Below, one piece after another: positions 11,971 through 22,862 of a stretch of DNA of 64,000 nucleotides. The first letter of the stretch is position 1. Each line of letters begins with the position of its first letter. The stretch lies in NCBI RefSeq assembly GCF_002902085.1, contig NZ_PPQR01000070.1:37974-101973 (forward strand), in the 5' to 3' direction. Source of the stretch: Staphylococcus simiae. Lineage in GTDB: Bacteria; Bacillota; Bacilli; Staphylococcales; Staphylococcaceae. The notes below the pieces were generated by a model. The model was not told where the DNA came from. It saw nothing but the letters and a program-made list of their open reading frames with translations, and did no database searches. The translations under genes were made by a program, and so were the position numbers.

Positions 11971-12374
11971 GGTTCTCTCCCAAATTTGACTGATACATAA
12001 TTAAATTTTCAAGCCTCGCACCCCAGCTTGCACATTATAGTAAAAATTCTGTTGACAGAATTTTTCTTTGCTGGGGCCCCAATGCCCAACCTGCATTGCA
12101 TGTTAGAGTTTCTGCTATCTTGATAGCTAGAAACTCTTATGCAGTTTATTATGAATTAATAAACTGTAAACCTATTTCAGGCAACCAGTTTTTCTGTGTT
12201 GGGTCCCTTCCTAGGGTGCTGTCTCAGCCTACCCCAACTGGCACGTTACAGTAAAAATTCTATTTATAGAATTTTTCTATGTTGGGGCCCGGTTCCTCAG
12301 GAGTCTCGGCTTCAAATTAATGTGCGTTTTAAATTATTCTTTTTTTATTTATCAGTCCTAAAAAATAGAGAACC
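11971..12374. repeat. STAR-like repeat cluster bracketed by inverted arms
   Basis: Two copies of the STAR core are visible (TTTGCTGGGGCCCC near 12051 and TATGTTGGGGCCCG near 12279), plus a TGTGTTGGGTCCC variant near 12198. Between them lies a hairpin (TAGAGTTTCTGCTATC... with GATAGCTAGAAACTC) and a TTATGCAGTT...AACTGTAAACC palindrome. The whole block begins with GGTTCTCT...ACTGATACATAA (11971) and ends with TTTATCAGTCCT...AGAGAACC (12374), which are inverted relative to each other. The gene-free stretch 11769-12489 otherwise holds only the rho upstream region and a terminator. Confidence 0.75.
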
Positions 12375-12399
12375 GATATAGTTTGTTACTAGCAAAACA

Positions 12400-12444
12400 A
12401 AAGCAAGCTACCGAAAGATGACTTCCATCTTTCAATAGCTTGTT
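12400..12444 (-). terminator. Intrinsic terminator of the aldehyde dehydrogenase gene
   Basis: Minus strand: AAGCTATTGAAAGATG pairs with CATCTTTCGGTAGCTT around a short loop, followed by GCTTTTGTTTT. Located about 45 bp after the stop codon. Confidence 0.8.
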
Positions 12445-12489
12445 ATTATAAAATATATTTCAATATCTTATGACTACTTTAAAGACATC

Positions 12490-13917
12490 CTATTTGTAGT
12501 ATCCAGCAATGGATTTAACTTCTAGGAATTCTTCGATACCATAGTCGCCCCATTCGCGTCCCAAGCCAGATTGTTTATATCCACCAAATGGTAAGTCAGG
12601 TTTTCTACCTGCCTCATTAATTTCAACTGTGCCCGCTTCAATTGAGCGTGCAACCTTACGTAATGTTTCTTGATCATTACCAATCACATAACCTGCTAAG
12701 CCATATTTTGTATCATTGGCGATTTCAATTGCTTCATCTACATCATTATATGTGATGACTGACATTACAGGACCAAATATTTCTTCTTGAGCAATAGTCA
12801 TATGATTATCGACATTGATAAAAATCGTTGGTCTAGCAAAATATCCTTTTTCAAGTCCTTCTGGTTTACCAGGACCACCATAGAATAATTCAGCACCTTC
12901 TTGGATACCTTTATCTATATAACTTTGAACTTGATCAAATTGTTTTTTACTAATGATTGGACCAACTTGAGTTCCTTCTTGTCGTGGATCGCCAACACGT
13001 ACTTGGCTAAATTGTTGTTTTAATTCAGTTAAAAATGCTTCTTTAATACTATTTGGTATTAATACACGTGTACCAGCTGTACAAACTTGACCTGTATTAT
13101 TGACAACTTTACCAGTTGTTGCTTTAGCAGCTTCTTTAATATCTACATCATCTAAAACGATATATGGTGATTTACCGCCTAATTCGAGAGATACTTTTTT
13201 AAAGTCAGTTGCCGCTTTTTCCATAATTTTAGAACCTGTTGGACCTGAACCAGTAAATGACATCATACGTACTTTTGGATGTTCACTTAATGGATTACCA
13301 ACACCTTCACCGTCACCATTAACTAAGTTGAATACACCTTTAGGTACTCCAACTTTATCAAATATTTCAGCTAATATAACTGCAGCAAATGGTGTTTCTT
13401 CTGAAGGTTTTAATACGACAGGACTACCAGAAGCAAATGCTGCTGCTAATTTTAATGAAGTTTGATTTGTAGGGAAATTCCATGGTGTAATTAGACCGGA
13501 TACACCAATTCCTTCTTTAACAACTAAATCATCACCACGACGCTCTTCAAAATTAAATGTATCTAAAGCATCTCTTGCTGCTGCAAAATGATTTAACCCC
13601 ATTTGATAATGCACACGTTCTGACATTTCTAGTGGTGAACCTAATTCATCTGTAATAGCTTGAACAATATCATCTTTTCTGTTTTCGTACTCTTTGACAA
13701 TTTTATCTAATAATTGTTGTCTTTCTTTCACGGACGTGTGACGGAATTCTAAATAGACATTATGTGCCGCCTCTACTGCATCGTCAACATCTTGTTTATT
13801 ACCTTTAGCAACTTTGCCAATGACTTCTTCATTCGCTGGATTAATGACGTCGATTGTATCATTACTATAACTATCGACCCATTCACCATTAATATATTGT
13901 TTAGTATAATTTCTCAT
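12490..13917 (-). CDS. Aldehyde dehydrogenase family protein
   Basis: NAD(P)-dependent oxidation of an aldehyde to the acid; the physiological substrate cannot be read from sequence. The 475-residue protein has the cofactor motif [15 protein letters not shown] near residues 224-238, the general-base Glu in [11 protein letters not shown], and the catalytic Cys in [13 protein letters not shown] near residue 281. Flanked by terminators on both sides, so it appears monocistronic. An HxlR regulator gene follows upstream on the same strand and may control it. Confidence 0.94.
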   Translation of the reverse strand: MRNYTKQYINGEWVDSYSNDTIDVINPANEEVIGKVAKGNKQDVDDAVEAAHNVYLEFRHTSVKERQQLLDKIVKEYENRKDDIVQAITDELGSPLEMSERVHYQMGLNHFAAARDALDTFNFEERRGDDLVVKEGIGVSGLITPWNFPTNQTSLKLAAAFASGSPVVLKPSEETPFAAVILAEIFDKVGVPKGVFNLVNGDGEGVGNPLSEHPKVRMMSFTGSGPTGSKIMEKAATDFKKVSLELGGKSPYIVLDDVDIKEAAKATTGKVVNNTGQVCTAGTRVLIPNSIKEAFLTELKQQFSQVRVGDPRQEGTQVGPIISKKQFDQVQSYIDKGIQEGAELFYGGPGKPEGLEKGYFARPTIFINVDNHMTIAQEEIFGPVMSVITYNDVDEAIEIANDTKYGLAGYVIGNDQETLRKVARSIEAGTVEINEAGRKPDLPFGGYKQSGLGREWGDYGIEEFLEVKSIAGYYK

Positions 13918-14079
13918 TTATCTTTCACTCCTCAAGAATGATTTACTTTCTGTTTAACCATTATGCTGTTTATTCAAACATCATGGTCATTATCATACGT
14001 TTAATCTCTTGAATTTGAAAATAATATGACTTATCAAAATCATAACGTTTATATTTGCACTTAATTATTTTTCATAATA

Positions 14080-14124
14080 AAAAAGTTACTTCCGATTCAT
14101 ATTACTGAGTCGAAAATAACTTTC
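14080..14124 (-). terminator. Intrinsic terminator of the HxlR-family gene
   Basis: Minus strand: a 17-bp stem (AAAGTTATTTTCGACTC with GAATCGGAAGTAACTTT, including G-U pairs) followed by TTTTTTATT. It starts about 13 bp after the stop of the regulator gene. Confidence 0.8.
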
Positions 14125-14136
14125 AAATTTATAGCA

Positions 14137-14481
14137 TTATTTAGCAGTTTCTTCTTGTGTTTCAGATAAATCTACATAATTTTGTGCCCATTCTTCAATA
14201 GGCTGCAATGCTTGCGCAAGTGCTTGTCCTTTTTCAGTTAAAACATAGATAATTGCTACAGGACTTGTTGAAATGATTCTTTTTTCAACTAACTGCCAAT
14301 CTGCTAATTCTGATAATTTGATACTAAGCGCACGTGGCGTGATTGTTTTTAAATCTCTCTTCATATCGGAAAAGTGTGCTGAATTGTCATTACATCTTGA
14401 GAGATAATTAATGATTAATCCATTCCAACTTCTACCAAGTATTTTGAAAGTTTCTTCAAGATACGGACATACTTCCATCAT
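14137..14481 (-). CDS. HxlR-family winged-helix transcriptional regulator
   Basis: The 114-residue protein has the HxlR layout: a conserved Cys near the N-terminus (EVCPYLEETFKILGRSW), a winged helix around FSDMKRDLKTITPRALSIKLSEL, and a C-terminal dimer helix. Several HxlR proteins sense reactive aldehydes, quinones or disulfide stress through the N-terminal Cys. Its position next to an aldehyde dehydrogenase suggests, but does not show, electrophile control of that gene. A GTG lies inside the ribosome site and two ATGs follow; I use the first ATG. Confidence 0.88.
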   Translation of the reverse strand: MMEVCPYLEETFKILGRSWNGLIINYLSRCNDNSAHFSDMKRDLKTITPRALSIKLSELADWQLVEKRIISTSPVAIIYVLTEKGQALAQALQPIEEWAQNYVDLSETQEETAK

Positions 14482-14568
14482 CTTCACCTCTCATACAAAA
14501 TTGAAATTGAATATAATATGACATTCTTTTTCGAAGTATATTTATTATACCACAAAACACACAGTGAT

Positions 14569-15828
14569 TTATACTGTTTCAGTCCAAATATCTGCACCAA
14601 GTGATTTTAAATGTTCAACAATGTCAGTGTATCCACGATAAATATGATTAACATTGTATATAGTAGTGATACCTTCAGCAATTAAACCAGCAATAATAAG
14701 ACAAGCACCGGCTCTTAAATCACTAGCATATACATCTGCACCTTTAAGAGATGAAGGTTTAATTGTAGCAGTGCCTTCGTCTACTTCAATGTTGGCTCCC
14801 ATACGTTGTAATTCATCTACATGCTTAAAACGTTCTGGATATATCGTATCCGTAACAAATGACGGGCCATCAGCCATAAATAATAATGGTGTGATAGGTT
14901 GCTGTAAATCAGTCGCAAAACCAGGATAAACTAAAGTTTTAACGTCAACATAGTGATAGGGAGTGTGTTTTTTGATGATCACTCGTTCATCTTCTACATC
15001 TACTTCAACGCCTAATTCAACAAGTTTTGCTATTAGTGTTTCAACATGTTTAGGAACGATGTTATTTAACACCATTTCTTCACCACTTGCAGCTGCTATA
15101 CACATATATGTACCTGCTTCAATGCGATCAGGTATAACTTGATATTCAGAACCATGTAACTTTTCAACACCAGTAATTTTGATTGTTGATGTACCAGCAC
15201 CTTTGATATTAGCACCCATACTAGTTAAGAAGTTCGCTACATCAACAACTTCTGGTTCTTTAGCTGCATTTTCTATTACTGTTTGTCCAGTGGCATGTAC
15301 AGCTGCTAACATAATATTAATTGTTGCACCAACACTTACCATATCTAAAAAGATATGTGCACCTTTTAACTCTTTTGCTTCAATTTTCATTGATGTTTCA
15401 CTAGATTCATCTATTTCTGCACCCAATGCTTTAAATCCTTTGATATGCTGATCTATAGGACGTGGCCCAAGTGGACAACCGCCTGGTAAACCTATAACAC
15501 ATTTCTTAAAGCGACCTAACATCGCACCCATCATATAGTAAGAAGCTCTTAATGATTCGACTTTATTATTAGGTAGAGGTGCATTCTCAATTTCAGTGGT
15601 ATCTACATTTAATTCAGTACCATTTAGCTCGGTTTTGATGTTTAAATCTTCTAATAAACTTACTAATGTCTCAACATCAGATATTTGTGGTAAACCTTCA
15701 AGTTTAACTTGTCCATGAGCTAATAATGTTGCAGGTATAATTGCTACGGCACTGTTTTTGGCACCACTAATATTTACTTCACCATTAAGAGTACGTCCAC
15801 CTCTTATTTTAATAACCTCTTGAGCCAT
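14569..15828 (-). CDS. murZ: UDP-N-acetylglucosamine 1-carboxyvinyltransferase 2
   Basis: Transfers enolpyruvate from PEP to UDP-GlcNAc, the committed step of peptidoglycan synthesis and the fosfomycin target. The reactive Cys lies in [15 protein letters not shown] near residue 118, and the N-terminal [20 protein letters not shown] is typical. Starting at MAQEVIK gives 419 aa, the length of MurZ (MurA2), the second MurA copy of low-GC Gram-positives. Its place next to fbaA, with rho and rpmE2 nearby, matches murZ rather than murA, which lies by the atp operon's far end. Confidence 0.95.
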   Translation of the reverse strand: MAQEVIKIRGGRTLNGEVNISGAKNSAVAIIPATLLAHGQVKLEGLPQISDVETLVSLLEDLNIKTELNGTELNVDTTEIENAPLPNNKVESLRASYYMMGAMLGRFKKCVIGLPGGCPLGPRPIDQHIKGFKALGAEIDESSETSMKIEAKELKGAHIFLDMVSVGATINIMLAAVHATGQTVIENAAKEPEVVDVANFLTSMGANIKGAGTSTIKITGVEKLHGSEYQVIPDRIEAGTYMCIAAASGEEMVLNNIVPKHVETLIAKLVELGVEVDVEDERVIIKKHTPYHYVDVKTLVYPGFATDLQQPITPLLFMADGPSFVTDTIYPERFKHVDELQRMGANIEVDEGTATIKPSSLKGADVYASDLRAGACLIIAGLIAEGITTIYNVNHIYRGYTDIVEHLKSLGADIWTETV

Positions 15829-16228
15829 ATCATTTTCTCCTTTGCCCGTTACTTTTTTTAATTTTTGCATTATTAGCATTATAAATTAATTACACTTTGT
15901 TTGTAAAACACTTTATTTTGAGCTACAAAATTAACAATAAGTCATATAGTAATAAATATCATATTTTTAATATATGGTTTATTCTCATTTATTACCATAG
16001 TCTTTAGACTGATATTTAATAATAAGTACTTAAAACACCTTGAATTATTAGTAATTCTTTATTTATAACTAATATTTTTCACAATAATTATATCATAAAA
16101 AAATTATAGTATCGTAAATTGTGATAAAGAAAAGATGATTATGGCTACTTTGCTAGACAATACACCAATTAATTTGTCACTAATTTCATTTTTTGAAGCA
16201 ATACCAATCATAAGTGTTTGGAATATTT
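15829..16228. other. Gene-free AT-rich region upstream of murZ
   Basis: About 400 bp with no convincing coding frame. It must contain the murZ promoter; several AT-rich -10-like hexamers exist but none stands out. I see no riboswitch. Confidence 0.5.
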
Positions 16229-16258
16229 AGGTTCTCTAACATAGTAAACTGATAGTTT
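16229..16258. repeat. Degenerate half copy of the GGTTCTCT/ACTGATA repeat
   Basis: Contains TAGGTTCTCT and, 13 bp later, ACTGATAG, in the same order and nearly the same spacing as the left arm at 11971. No right arm is visible, so it looks like a decayed half element. Confidence 0.4.
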
Positions 16259-16309
16259 TGATATCTACGCATTCCAAATTGCATTGTATAATAAAATGAA
16301 TCAAAAATT

Positions 16310-16353
16310 AAAAAAGGCATTAAAATATATCAACTTGATACATTTTAATGCCT
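16310..16353 (-). terminator. Intrinsic terminator of fbaA
   Basis: Minus strand: GGCATTAAAATGTATCA pairs with TGATATATTTTAATGCC, followed by TTTTTTAATTTTT. Located about 90 bp after the fbaA stop. Confidence 0.85.
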
Positions 16354-16440
16354 TAAATTTATTAAGAAATAATTAACTTAATATATTTACAATGTAATGA
16401 ATGATTTATCATCCGATACAGTTGTAATATTTAAAAGTGA

Positions 16441-17301
16441 TTATTTAGCACGGTTAGAAGTACCGAACTCTTTAATTTTACCTTTAACTGTTTCTTTGAT
16501 TGCTTCACGAGCTGGTCCTAAGTATTTACGTGGGTCATAAACAACTTTGTCGTTGTCTAAAACTTCACGAACTGCTTTAGCTGAAGCAATTTGGTTTTCA
16601 GTGTTTACGTTAATTTTAGCTGTACCAAATGGAATAGCTTTTTGGATGTCTTTAGTTGGGATACCAGTACCACCATGTAATACTAATGGTAAACCAGTTG
16701 AAGCACCGATTTCTTCCATTTCTTTAAATCCTAATTTTGGTTCACCTTTGTAAGGTCCGTGTACTGAACCTAAAGCTGGTGCTAATGCATCAATGCCAGT
16801 TTTTTCAACTAACTCTTGACATTCTTTAGGGTCTGCATAAATAACGCCGTCAGCAACTACGTCATCTTCTTGTCCACCGACAGTACCTAATTCAGCTTCA
16901 ACAGAAACACCTTTATCATGTGCGTAATCAACTACTTTTTTAGTAGTTGCTACGTTTTCTTCGAATGGGCTATGTGAAGCATCAATCATAACTGATGTGA
17001 AACCAGCGTCGATTGCTTCTTTACATTTGTCAAAACTTGAACCATGGTCTAAATGAATAGCTACAGGTACAGTTATGTTTAAGTCATGCATTAAACCTTC
17101 TACCATTTTAACAACTGTGTAGAAACCACTCATATAACGAGCAGCACCTTCAGAAACACCTAAAATTACAGGTGCATTTTCTTCTTGTGAAGCTTCTAAA
17201 ATTGCTTGTGTAAATTCTAAGTTATTAATATTGTATTGTCCTACTGCATAACCATTTTCTTTTGCATCAATTAACATTTCTTTCATTGAAACTAAAGGCA
17301 T
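16441..17301 (-). CDS. fbaA: Class II fructose-bisphosphate aldolase
   Basis: Zinc-dependent aldol cleavage of fructose 1,6-bisphosphate in glycolysis. Visible motifs are [11 protein letters not shown] (zinc and base region, about residues 80-90), [12 protein letters not shown], and the phosphate-binding [10 protein letters not shown]. Starting at [10 protein letters not shown] gives 286 aa with an ideal AAGGAGGAAC ribosome site; the upstream extension is dismissed. A TATAAT lies about 45 bp upstream and a cre-like site further up. Confidence 0.97.
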   Translation of the reverse strand: MPLVSMKEMLIDAKENGYAVGQYNINNLEFTQAILEASQEENAPVILGVSEGAARYMSGFYTVVKMVEGLMHDLNITVPVAIHLDHGSSFDKCKEAIDAGFTSVMIDASHSPFEENVATTKKVVDYAHDKGVSVEAELGTVGGQEDDVVADGVIYADPKECQELVEKTGIDALAPALGSVHGPYKGEPKLGFKEMEEIGASTGLPLVLHGGTGIPTKDIQKAIPFGTAKINVNTENQIASAKAVREVLDNDKVVYDPRKYLGPAREAIKETVKGKIKEFGTSNRAK

Positions 17302-17427
17302 GAAAGTTCCTCCTTGAGTGCTTGTGCACGTATTTTTCAAAGTAATTATAACAAAGATTATGCATGATTGCATTTAAATATACAATAATAAATTTGTATT
17401 TTTCAAAAAATGCGATAGCTATAATAA

Positions 17428-17442
17428 ATGCAAACGTATACA
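17428..17442 (+). promoter_or_regulatory. Candidate CcpA cre site between fbaA and the DUF2529 gene
   Basis: ATGCAAACGTATACA fits the consensus WTGNAARCGNWWWCA at every position. It lies between two divergently transcribed genes, about 127 bp from the fbaA start and 78 bp from the DUF2529 gene, so it could act on either. Confidence 0.6.
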
Positions 17443-17519
17443 TTATTATAAAATTTAAGTCGTTGCATTATAAGTATCCTTTATTTACAATTATTGAGTG
17501 AATAGAATGGAGGATATAA

Positions 17520-18041
17520 ATGTCAAAAATCTTACACACACAACTTATTGGTATTTTTAATAGACTAGAAGATCAGTCCTTAGAAATTCAAATGGCAGCA
17601 CAATGTTTAATGCAAGCCATTGGCGGCGAAGGCTATGTTTACATCAAAGGTTATGATGATTTACAATTTTTCGAAACATTTATATTACACAGTCATGAAA
17701 AAATGGACTCAAGTCGCAAACTAAGAGATATTGAACACTTCAATACTATTGATTCAACAGATCGCGTATTACTATTTGCTCCAGAATATACTGATGACGT
17801 TGCTAATGATTTACAGCAACTCGTCGACCAAGATATTGACGTCGTATTAATTTGTAATAAACCTAAGTCTGATAACTTTCCTGACCATTTAGTTCATTTT
17901 ATTAATTTATCTACACCAAGACCAATCGTTTATACAGAAGATTACGACAAAATTGTTCAACCTCATGCTATAGCATTAAATTATATTTATTACGATATTT
18001 ATACGCAAATGATTGAAATGACTAGAGATTTAGAACTTTGA
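17520..18041 (+). CDS. DUF2529 family protein (YwjG-like)
   Basis: A 173-residue soluble protein of unknown function, recognised by size and by lying between fbaA and pyrG as ywjG does in Bacillus. The fold looks like an alternating alpha/beta sugar-isomerase-type (SIS-like) domain: GEGYVYIKGYDDLQFFE, DSTDRVLLFAPEYTDD and DVVLICNKPKSDN resemble successive strands and loops. Clean AUG with GGAGG upstream (AATGGAGGATATAA). I cannot assign a substrate. Confidence 0.85.
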   Translation: MSKILHTQLIGIFNRLEDQSLEIQMAAQCLMQAIGGEGYVYIKGYDDLQFFETFILHSHEKMDSSRKLRDIEHFNTIDSTDRVLLFAPEYTDDVANDLQQLVDQDIDVVLICNKPKSDNFPDHLVHFINLSTPRPIVYTEDYDKIVQPHAIALNYIYYDIYTQMIEMTRDLEL

Positions 18042-18106
18042 AATACTCTCTCTTGAGGTTATAACATCATTGTAATAACTTTCACTTCATGATTATTAAA
18101 TACTAA

Positions 18107-18156
18107 AGACCGACATCATCACTATATCTATAACGATGAAGCCGGTCTATTTTTTA
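18107..18156. terminator. Shared terminator between the DUF2529 gene and pyrG
   Basis: AGACCGACATCATC pairs with GATGAAGCCGGTCT over a roughly 20-nt loop, followed on the plus strand by ATTTTTTATA. The upstream A-rich side allows it to work for pyrG on the minus strand too, less strongly. Confidence 0.7.
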
Positions 18157-18165
18157 TAAAATATT

Positions 18166-19791
<1,626 letters not shown>

Positions 19792-19993
19792 TTATTAAAG
19801 GGAATGCTTCCTCATCAATTGTAAAAATCATGTATTTCAGTTATTATCATTAAACTCAATACAATGCTATGTAATGGTTAATCATATTAATAACTTGTTT
19901 AACTTACATTATAAATTAAACAGCATATATTGAAATTCATCACAATACAATCTTAGCTACTGAGTTATCATAGAATGATTTACCCATTTAAAT

Positions 19994-20032
19994 AAAAAAA
20001 CGCTCCCTCTCACAAATGTTGTAAGGGGAGCG
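19994..20032 (-). terminator. Leader attenuator terminator of pyrG
   Basis: On the minus strand CGCTCCC pairs with GGGAGCG (the full arms contain a CGCTCCCCTT tract) and is followed by seven T residues. It lies in the pyrG leader, 218 bp before the start codon and about 38 nt after the transcription start. The C/U-rich 5' arm is what a poly(G) 5' extension would pair with in the known Bacillus pyrG mechanism. Confidence 0.88.
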
Positions 20033-20068
20033 TATAAATTTTATACACGTGTCCTATTTAAAGGAGCC

Positions 20069-20104
20069 CGAATAAAATTTTATCATCTTTCGCTTAAAAG
20101 TCAA
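20069..20104 (-). promoter_or_regulatory. pyrG: pyrG promoter with GGGC start
   Basis: Minus strand: -35 TTGACT (20099-20104), 16-bp spacer, -10 TAAAAT (20077-20082), and a start at TTC-GGGCTCC with the first G at 20069. A GGGCT start is the signature needed for reiterative G addition when CTP is scarce. The promoter lies immediately after the rpoE stop codon. Confidence 0.85.
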
Positions 20105-20113
20105 TTATTAAAT

Positions 20114-20644
20114 TTAATCGTTAAAATCTTCTTCGTCTTCAAATGCTTCTTCGTCTTCTTCTAATTCATCTTCATCGTCTTCTTCAATAACGATATCAGC
20201 ATGATTAATTTCTTCTTCAACAGGCTCATCTTCCGGATCATTTAATGTTTCTTGATCATCTGTTTCAGCTGGTATATCATCATCGTCGTCTAATTCATCT
20301 TCACCTAATAATTTAAGATTTTGATCTTCTTCGTCATCATCTAAAATATCAAATTTTTGAATTGTAGGCGCTATTTTTTCTTCAATATCGTCAACTGAAT
20401 ACCAATCACGTAATCCCCATAAATTTTCACCAACATTTAAGAAGCGGCCATCCGTATTTAAGTCAGTGTAAAATTGTACGACACGTGTTTCGATATCTTC
20501 ATATTCATAATCACCTAACGCTCTAAACTCATCGATGATATCATATAAGTTCATTGTTTCGCCTTTATCATTTAATAAAGTATAAGCCATATCGATAAAT
20601 GATTTCTCATCAACCATTTCTTTTGTATAATCTTGAATTTTCAT
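20114..20644 (-). CDS. rpoE: DNA-directed RNA polymerase delta subunit
   Basis: Gram-positive RNA polymerase subunit that speeds enzyme recycling and sharpens NTP sensing. The N-terminal HARE-HTH domain is at about residues 1-90 ([16 protein letters not shown]). The C-terminal half is a highly acidic tail of Asp/Glu runs ([19 protein letters not shown] onward). Starting at MKIQDY gives 176 aa; upstream residues overlap the AAAGGA ribosome site. Confidence 0.97.
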   Translation of the reverse strand: MKIQDYTKEMVDEKSFIDMAYTLLNDKGETMNLYDIIDEFRALGDYEYEDIETRVVQFYTDLNTDGRFLNVGENLWGLRDWYSVDDIEEKIAPTIQKFDILDDDEEDQNLKLLGEDELDDDDDIPAETDDQETLNDPEDEPVEEEINHADIVIEEDDEDELEEDEEAFEDEEDFND

Positions 20645-20755
20645 TGCCCAATACTTCCTTTCAAAGGATATTATCATAATTTATACGTTTTAATTCATTT
20701 ATATATAGTAACAAAACTAAATTATAAATGACAATATGATATTTCGCAATCACTG

Positions 20756-21622
20756 TTAATAATTTAAATACTTTTCAAAAACGACATAATCTTCAGTTTG
20801 TTCTATTTCAACAAAATTACTGTTAATACATAATGCCTTAAATTCATTATTCTGTCCGAATAAAATCATAGACATGACTGTTAAGTTATCATAATTTTTT
20901 CGTAGATATGTAGGAAGTTGTCTCAAGGCGCTTGAACCAATGCCATTCAAGCGATATGTTCTATCTACTTCAATAGCTTCAATATTCATACGTGAACCGT
21001 CTTGTTTAAGTGCTATGAAACCAACCTTGCTGTCGTCGATAATTAAATTAATAATATGTACATTCGTTTTATCTGAGCGACTTTCTTCAACCAATCGTAA
21101 AGATGACACATGTTTAGAATCTAGATCTAAATAATATAATCTTTCTTTGCCAATTGGACCTTCTTCTTTAGTTGCTGTATGCATGAATCCGGCACGTTCA
21201 TATAAATTCCATGCATTATCATTTTCAGCATCGACAACCAAATATAAATGATTAAAATCTGGAAATAATTGTTGAACATATTGTGGTAATGACATCATAA
21301 TTTTCGTACCATAACCATATCCTTGATAACGTTCATTAATTGATAATGAACGAATATAAACTACATTTTCTGGTGTATCATACCCCTCATGTTGATAATA
21401 TTGATGTAGCACGAAGAACCCTACAACATCCCCTTGATCATTTATGGCAACATTAGCTATTCTATCTGGATCTTGTAATGCATCTTCAATCACCGTTTTG
21501 GGCAGCGACGAATATATTTGTTGTCTGTCATTTAATTCAAATGCATTGATTTGAGCACGATACTGTTCATCAAACGCTTTTAAAGTTATACCTTCAAAAT
21601 GTAATGTGTTATCCTTATTCAT
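20756..21622 (-). CDS. Double GNAT-domain N-acetyltransferase
   Basis: The 288-residue protein contains two acetyltransferase-type halves. The first (about 1-170) has the clear acetyl-CoA signature INERYQGYGYGTKIM and DAENDNAWNLYERAGFM. The second (about 175-288) is weaker but repeats the order IEAIEVDRTYRLNGIGSSAL then FKALCINSNFVE. The substrate is unknown. It lies upstream of rpoE on the same strand with its own start, and its upstream flank carries a dispersed repeat. Confidence 0.85.
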   Translation of the reverse strand: MNKDNTLHFEGITLKAFDEQYRAQINAFELNDRQQIYSSLPKTVIEDALQDPDRIANVAINDQGDVVGFFVLHQYYQHEGYDTPENVVYIRSLSINERYQGYGYGTKIMMSLPQYVQQLFPDFNHLYLVVDAENDNAWNLYERAGFMHTATKEEGPIGKERLYYLDLDSKHVSSLRLVEESRSDKTNVHIINLIIDDSKVGFIALKQDGSRMNIEAIEVDRTYRLNGIGSSALRQLPTYLRKNYDNLTVMSMILFGQNNEFKALCINSNFVEIEQTEDYVVFEKYLNY

Positions 21623-21737
21623 TGCAATTTCCCCTATCGTTTCAATTGTTTAAAATTTACCCCATTTAATTGTAACCATGTTAATAAAATATTACTATTA
21701 CTTACCCATATTATTGAGTCTTTATACACCATAAAAG

Positions 21738-21895
21738 ACTATGTCTGGGACAAAAAGCATTTTACATTTAATTTAACGTGTTTGGCAGTAACCTTCTAGT
21801 TTTAATACGTTGATTTATCAACATTTTAAAAAAACTAGTCACTCTTGCCGGTGTGGGATTACGAATTAAAATTTATTTCTATCCCACTCCCAACT
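21738..21895. repeat. GGGACA-type dispersed intergenic repeat
   Basis: Starts with TGTCTGGGACAAAAAG and ends with TATCCCACTCCCAACTTC, the paired ends typical of a staphylococcal intergenic repeat family. Inside is a hairpin, CTAGTTTTAATACG... with ...AAAAAAACTAG around ATTTATCAAC. It fills most of the gap 21623-21981; no gene is seen there. Confidence 0.6.
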
Positions 21896-21981
21896 TCTGT
21901 AAAAATTATCAACTTTCTCTTGTAATTTAGCTATATTACTATACTATTATTTAAGAATATAAATAATAAGGTGGGAATAGT

Positions 21982-22785
21982 ATGAAAGTTGGCATTGATG
22001 CTGGAGGTACGTTAATCAAGATCGTTCAAGAGCAAGATAACCAACGTTTTTATAGTACTGAATTAACTAAAGATATAGATAAAGTTATTGAATGGCTAAA
22101 CCAACAAACTATTGAACAAATAAGTCTAACTGGTGGCAATGCTGGAATAATTGCTGAAAATATATCTCAGCCTAGTCAAATTTATGTTGAATTCGATGCA
22201 GCATCTAAAGGTTTAAGTATGTTACTTAAAGATCAAGGTCATGATATATCACAATACATATTCGCCAATGTCGGAACGGGCACCTCATTACATTATTTTG
22301 ATGGTCATGAACAACAACGTGTTGGTGGTATTGGAACTGGTGGTGGTATGATTCAAGGTTTAGGTTACTTATTAACACAATTGACTGATTACACTGAATT
22401 AACCAACCTTGCTCAACATGGCGATAGAAATGCCATTGATTTAAAAGTAAAACATATTTATAAAGATACAGAACCACCTATTCCTGGTGATTTAACCGCT
22501 GCAAATTTTGGTAATGTATTACATCACTTAGATGCTGATTTTAATGCAAGTAATAAACTAGCATCCGTTATCGGAGTTGTGGGCGAAGTTATCACTACTA
22601 TGGCGATTACCGTCGCACGCGAGTTTAATACTGATAATATTGTCTATATTGGTTCATCGTTTAACAATAATCAATTATTACGCGAAGTAGTAGAAGATTA
22701 TACAATCTTGAGAGGATGCAAACCATTTTATATTGAACATGGTGCATTTTCTGGCGCAATTGGGGCTTTATATTTGAATCAATAA
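21982..22785 (+). CDS. coaW: Type II pantothenate kinase
   Basis: First step of coenzyme A synthesis. Type II PanK is the staphylococcal form, insensitive to CoA feedback. The N-terminal ATP loop is [14 protein letters not shown], the [13 protein letters not shown] block and [17 protein letters not shown] follow, and FNNNQLL is near the C-terminus. At 267 aa it is full length. A GGTGGG ribosome site precedes the ATG. Confidence 0.96.
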   Translation: MKVGIDAGGTLIKIVQEQDNQRFYSTELTKDIDKVIEWLNQQTIEQISLTGGNAGIIAENISQPSQIYVEFDAASKGLSMLLKDQGHDISQYIFANVGTGTSLHYFDGHEQQRVGGIGTGGGMIQGLGYLLTQLTDYTELTNLAQHGDRNAIDLKVKHIYKDTEPPIPGDLTAANFGNVLHHLDADFNASNKLASVIGVVGEVITTMAITVAREFNTDNIVYIGSSFNNNQLLREVVEDYTILRGCKPFYIEHGAFSGAIGALYLNQ

Positions 22786-22803
22786 AATCTTAGTGCATAG
22801 TAA

Positions 22804-22855
22804 AAACCATGACTAAACGATATACTTACGTAACATCGAGTCATGGTTTTATTTT
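22804..22855. terminator. Convergent terminator between coaW and the duplicated-domain gene
   Basis: AAACCATGACT pairs with AGTCATGGTTT over a 25-nt loop, followed on the plus strand by TATTTTCATAA and on the minus strand by TTTACT. It serves coaW and perhaps also the convergent gene. Confidence 0.7.
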
Positions 22856-22862
22856 CATAATA

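Noticed and set aside
12196..12381. A 61-residue plus-strand ORF in the STAR-like cluster
   Set aside because: It lies wholly in repeat DNA, with no ribosome site or homology I recognise.
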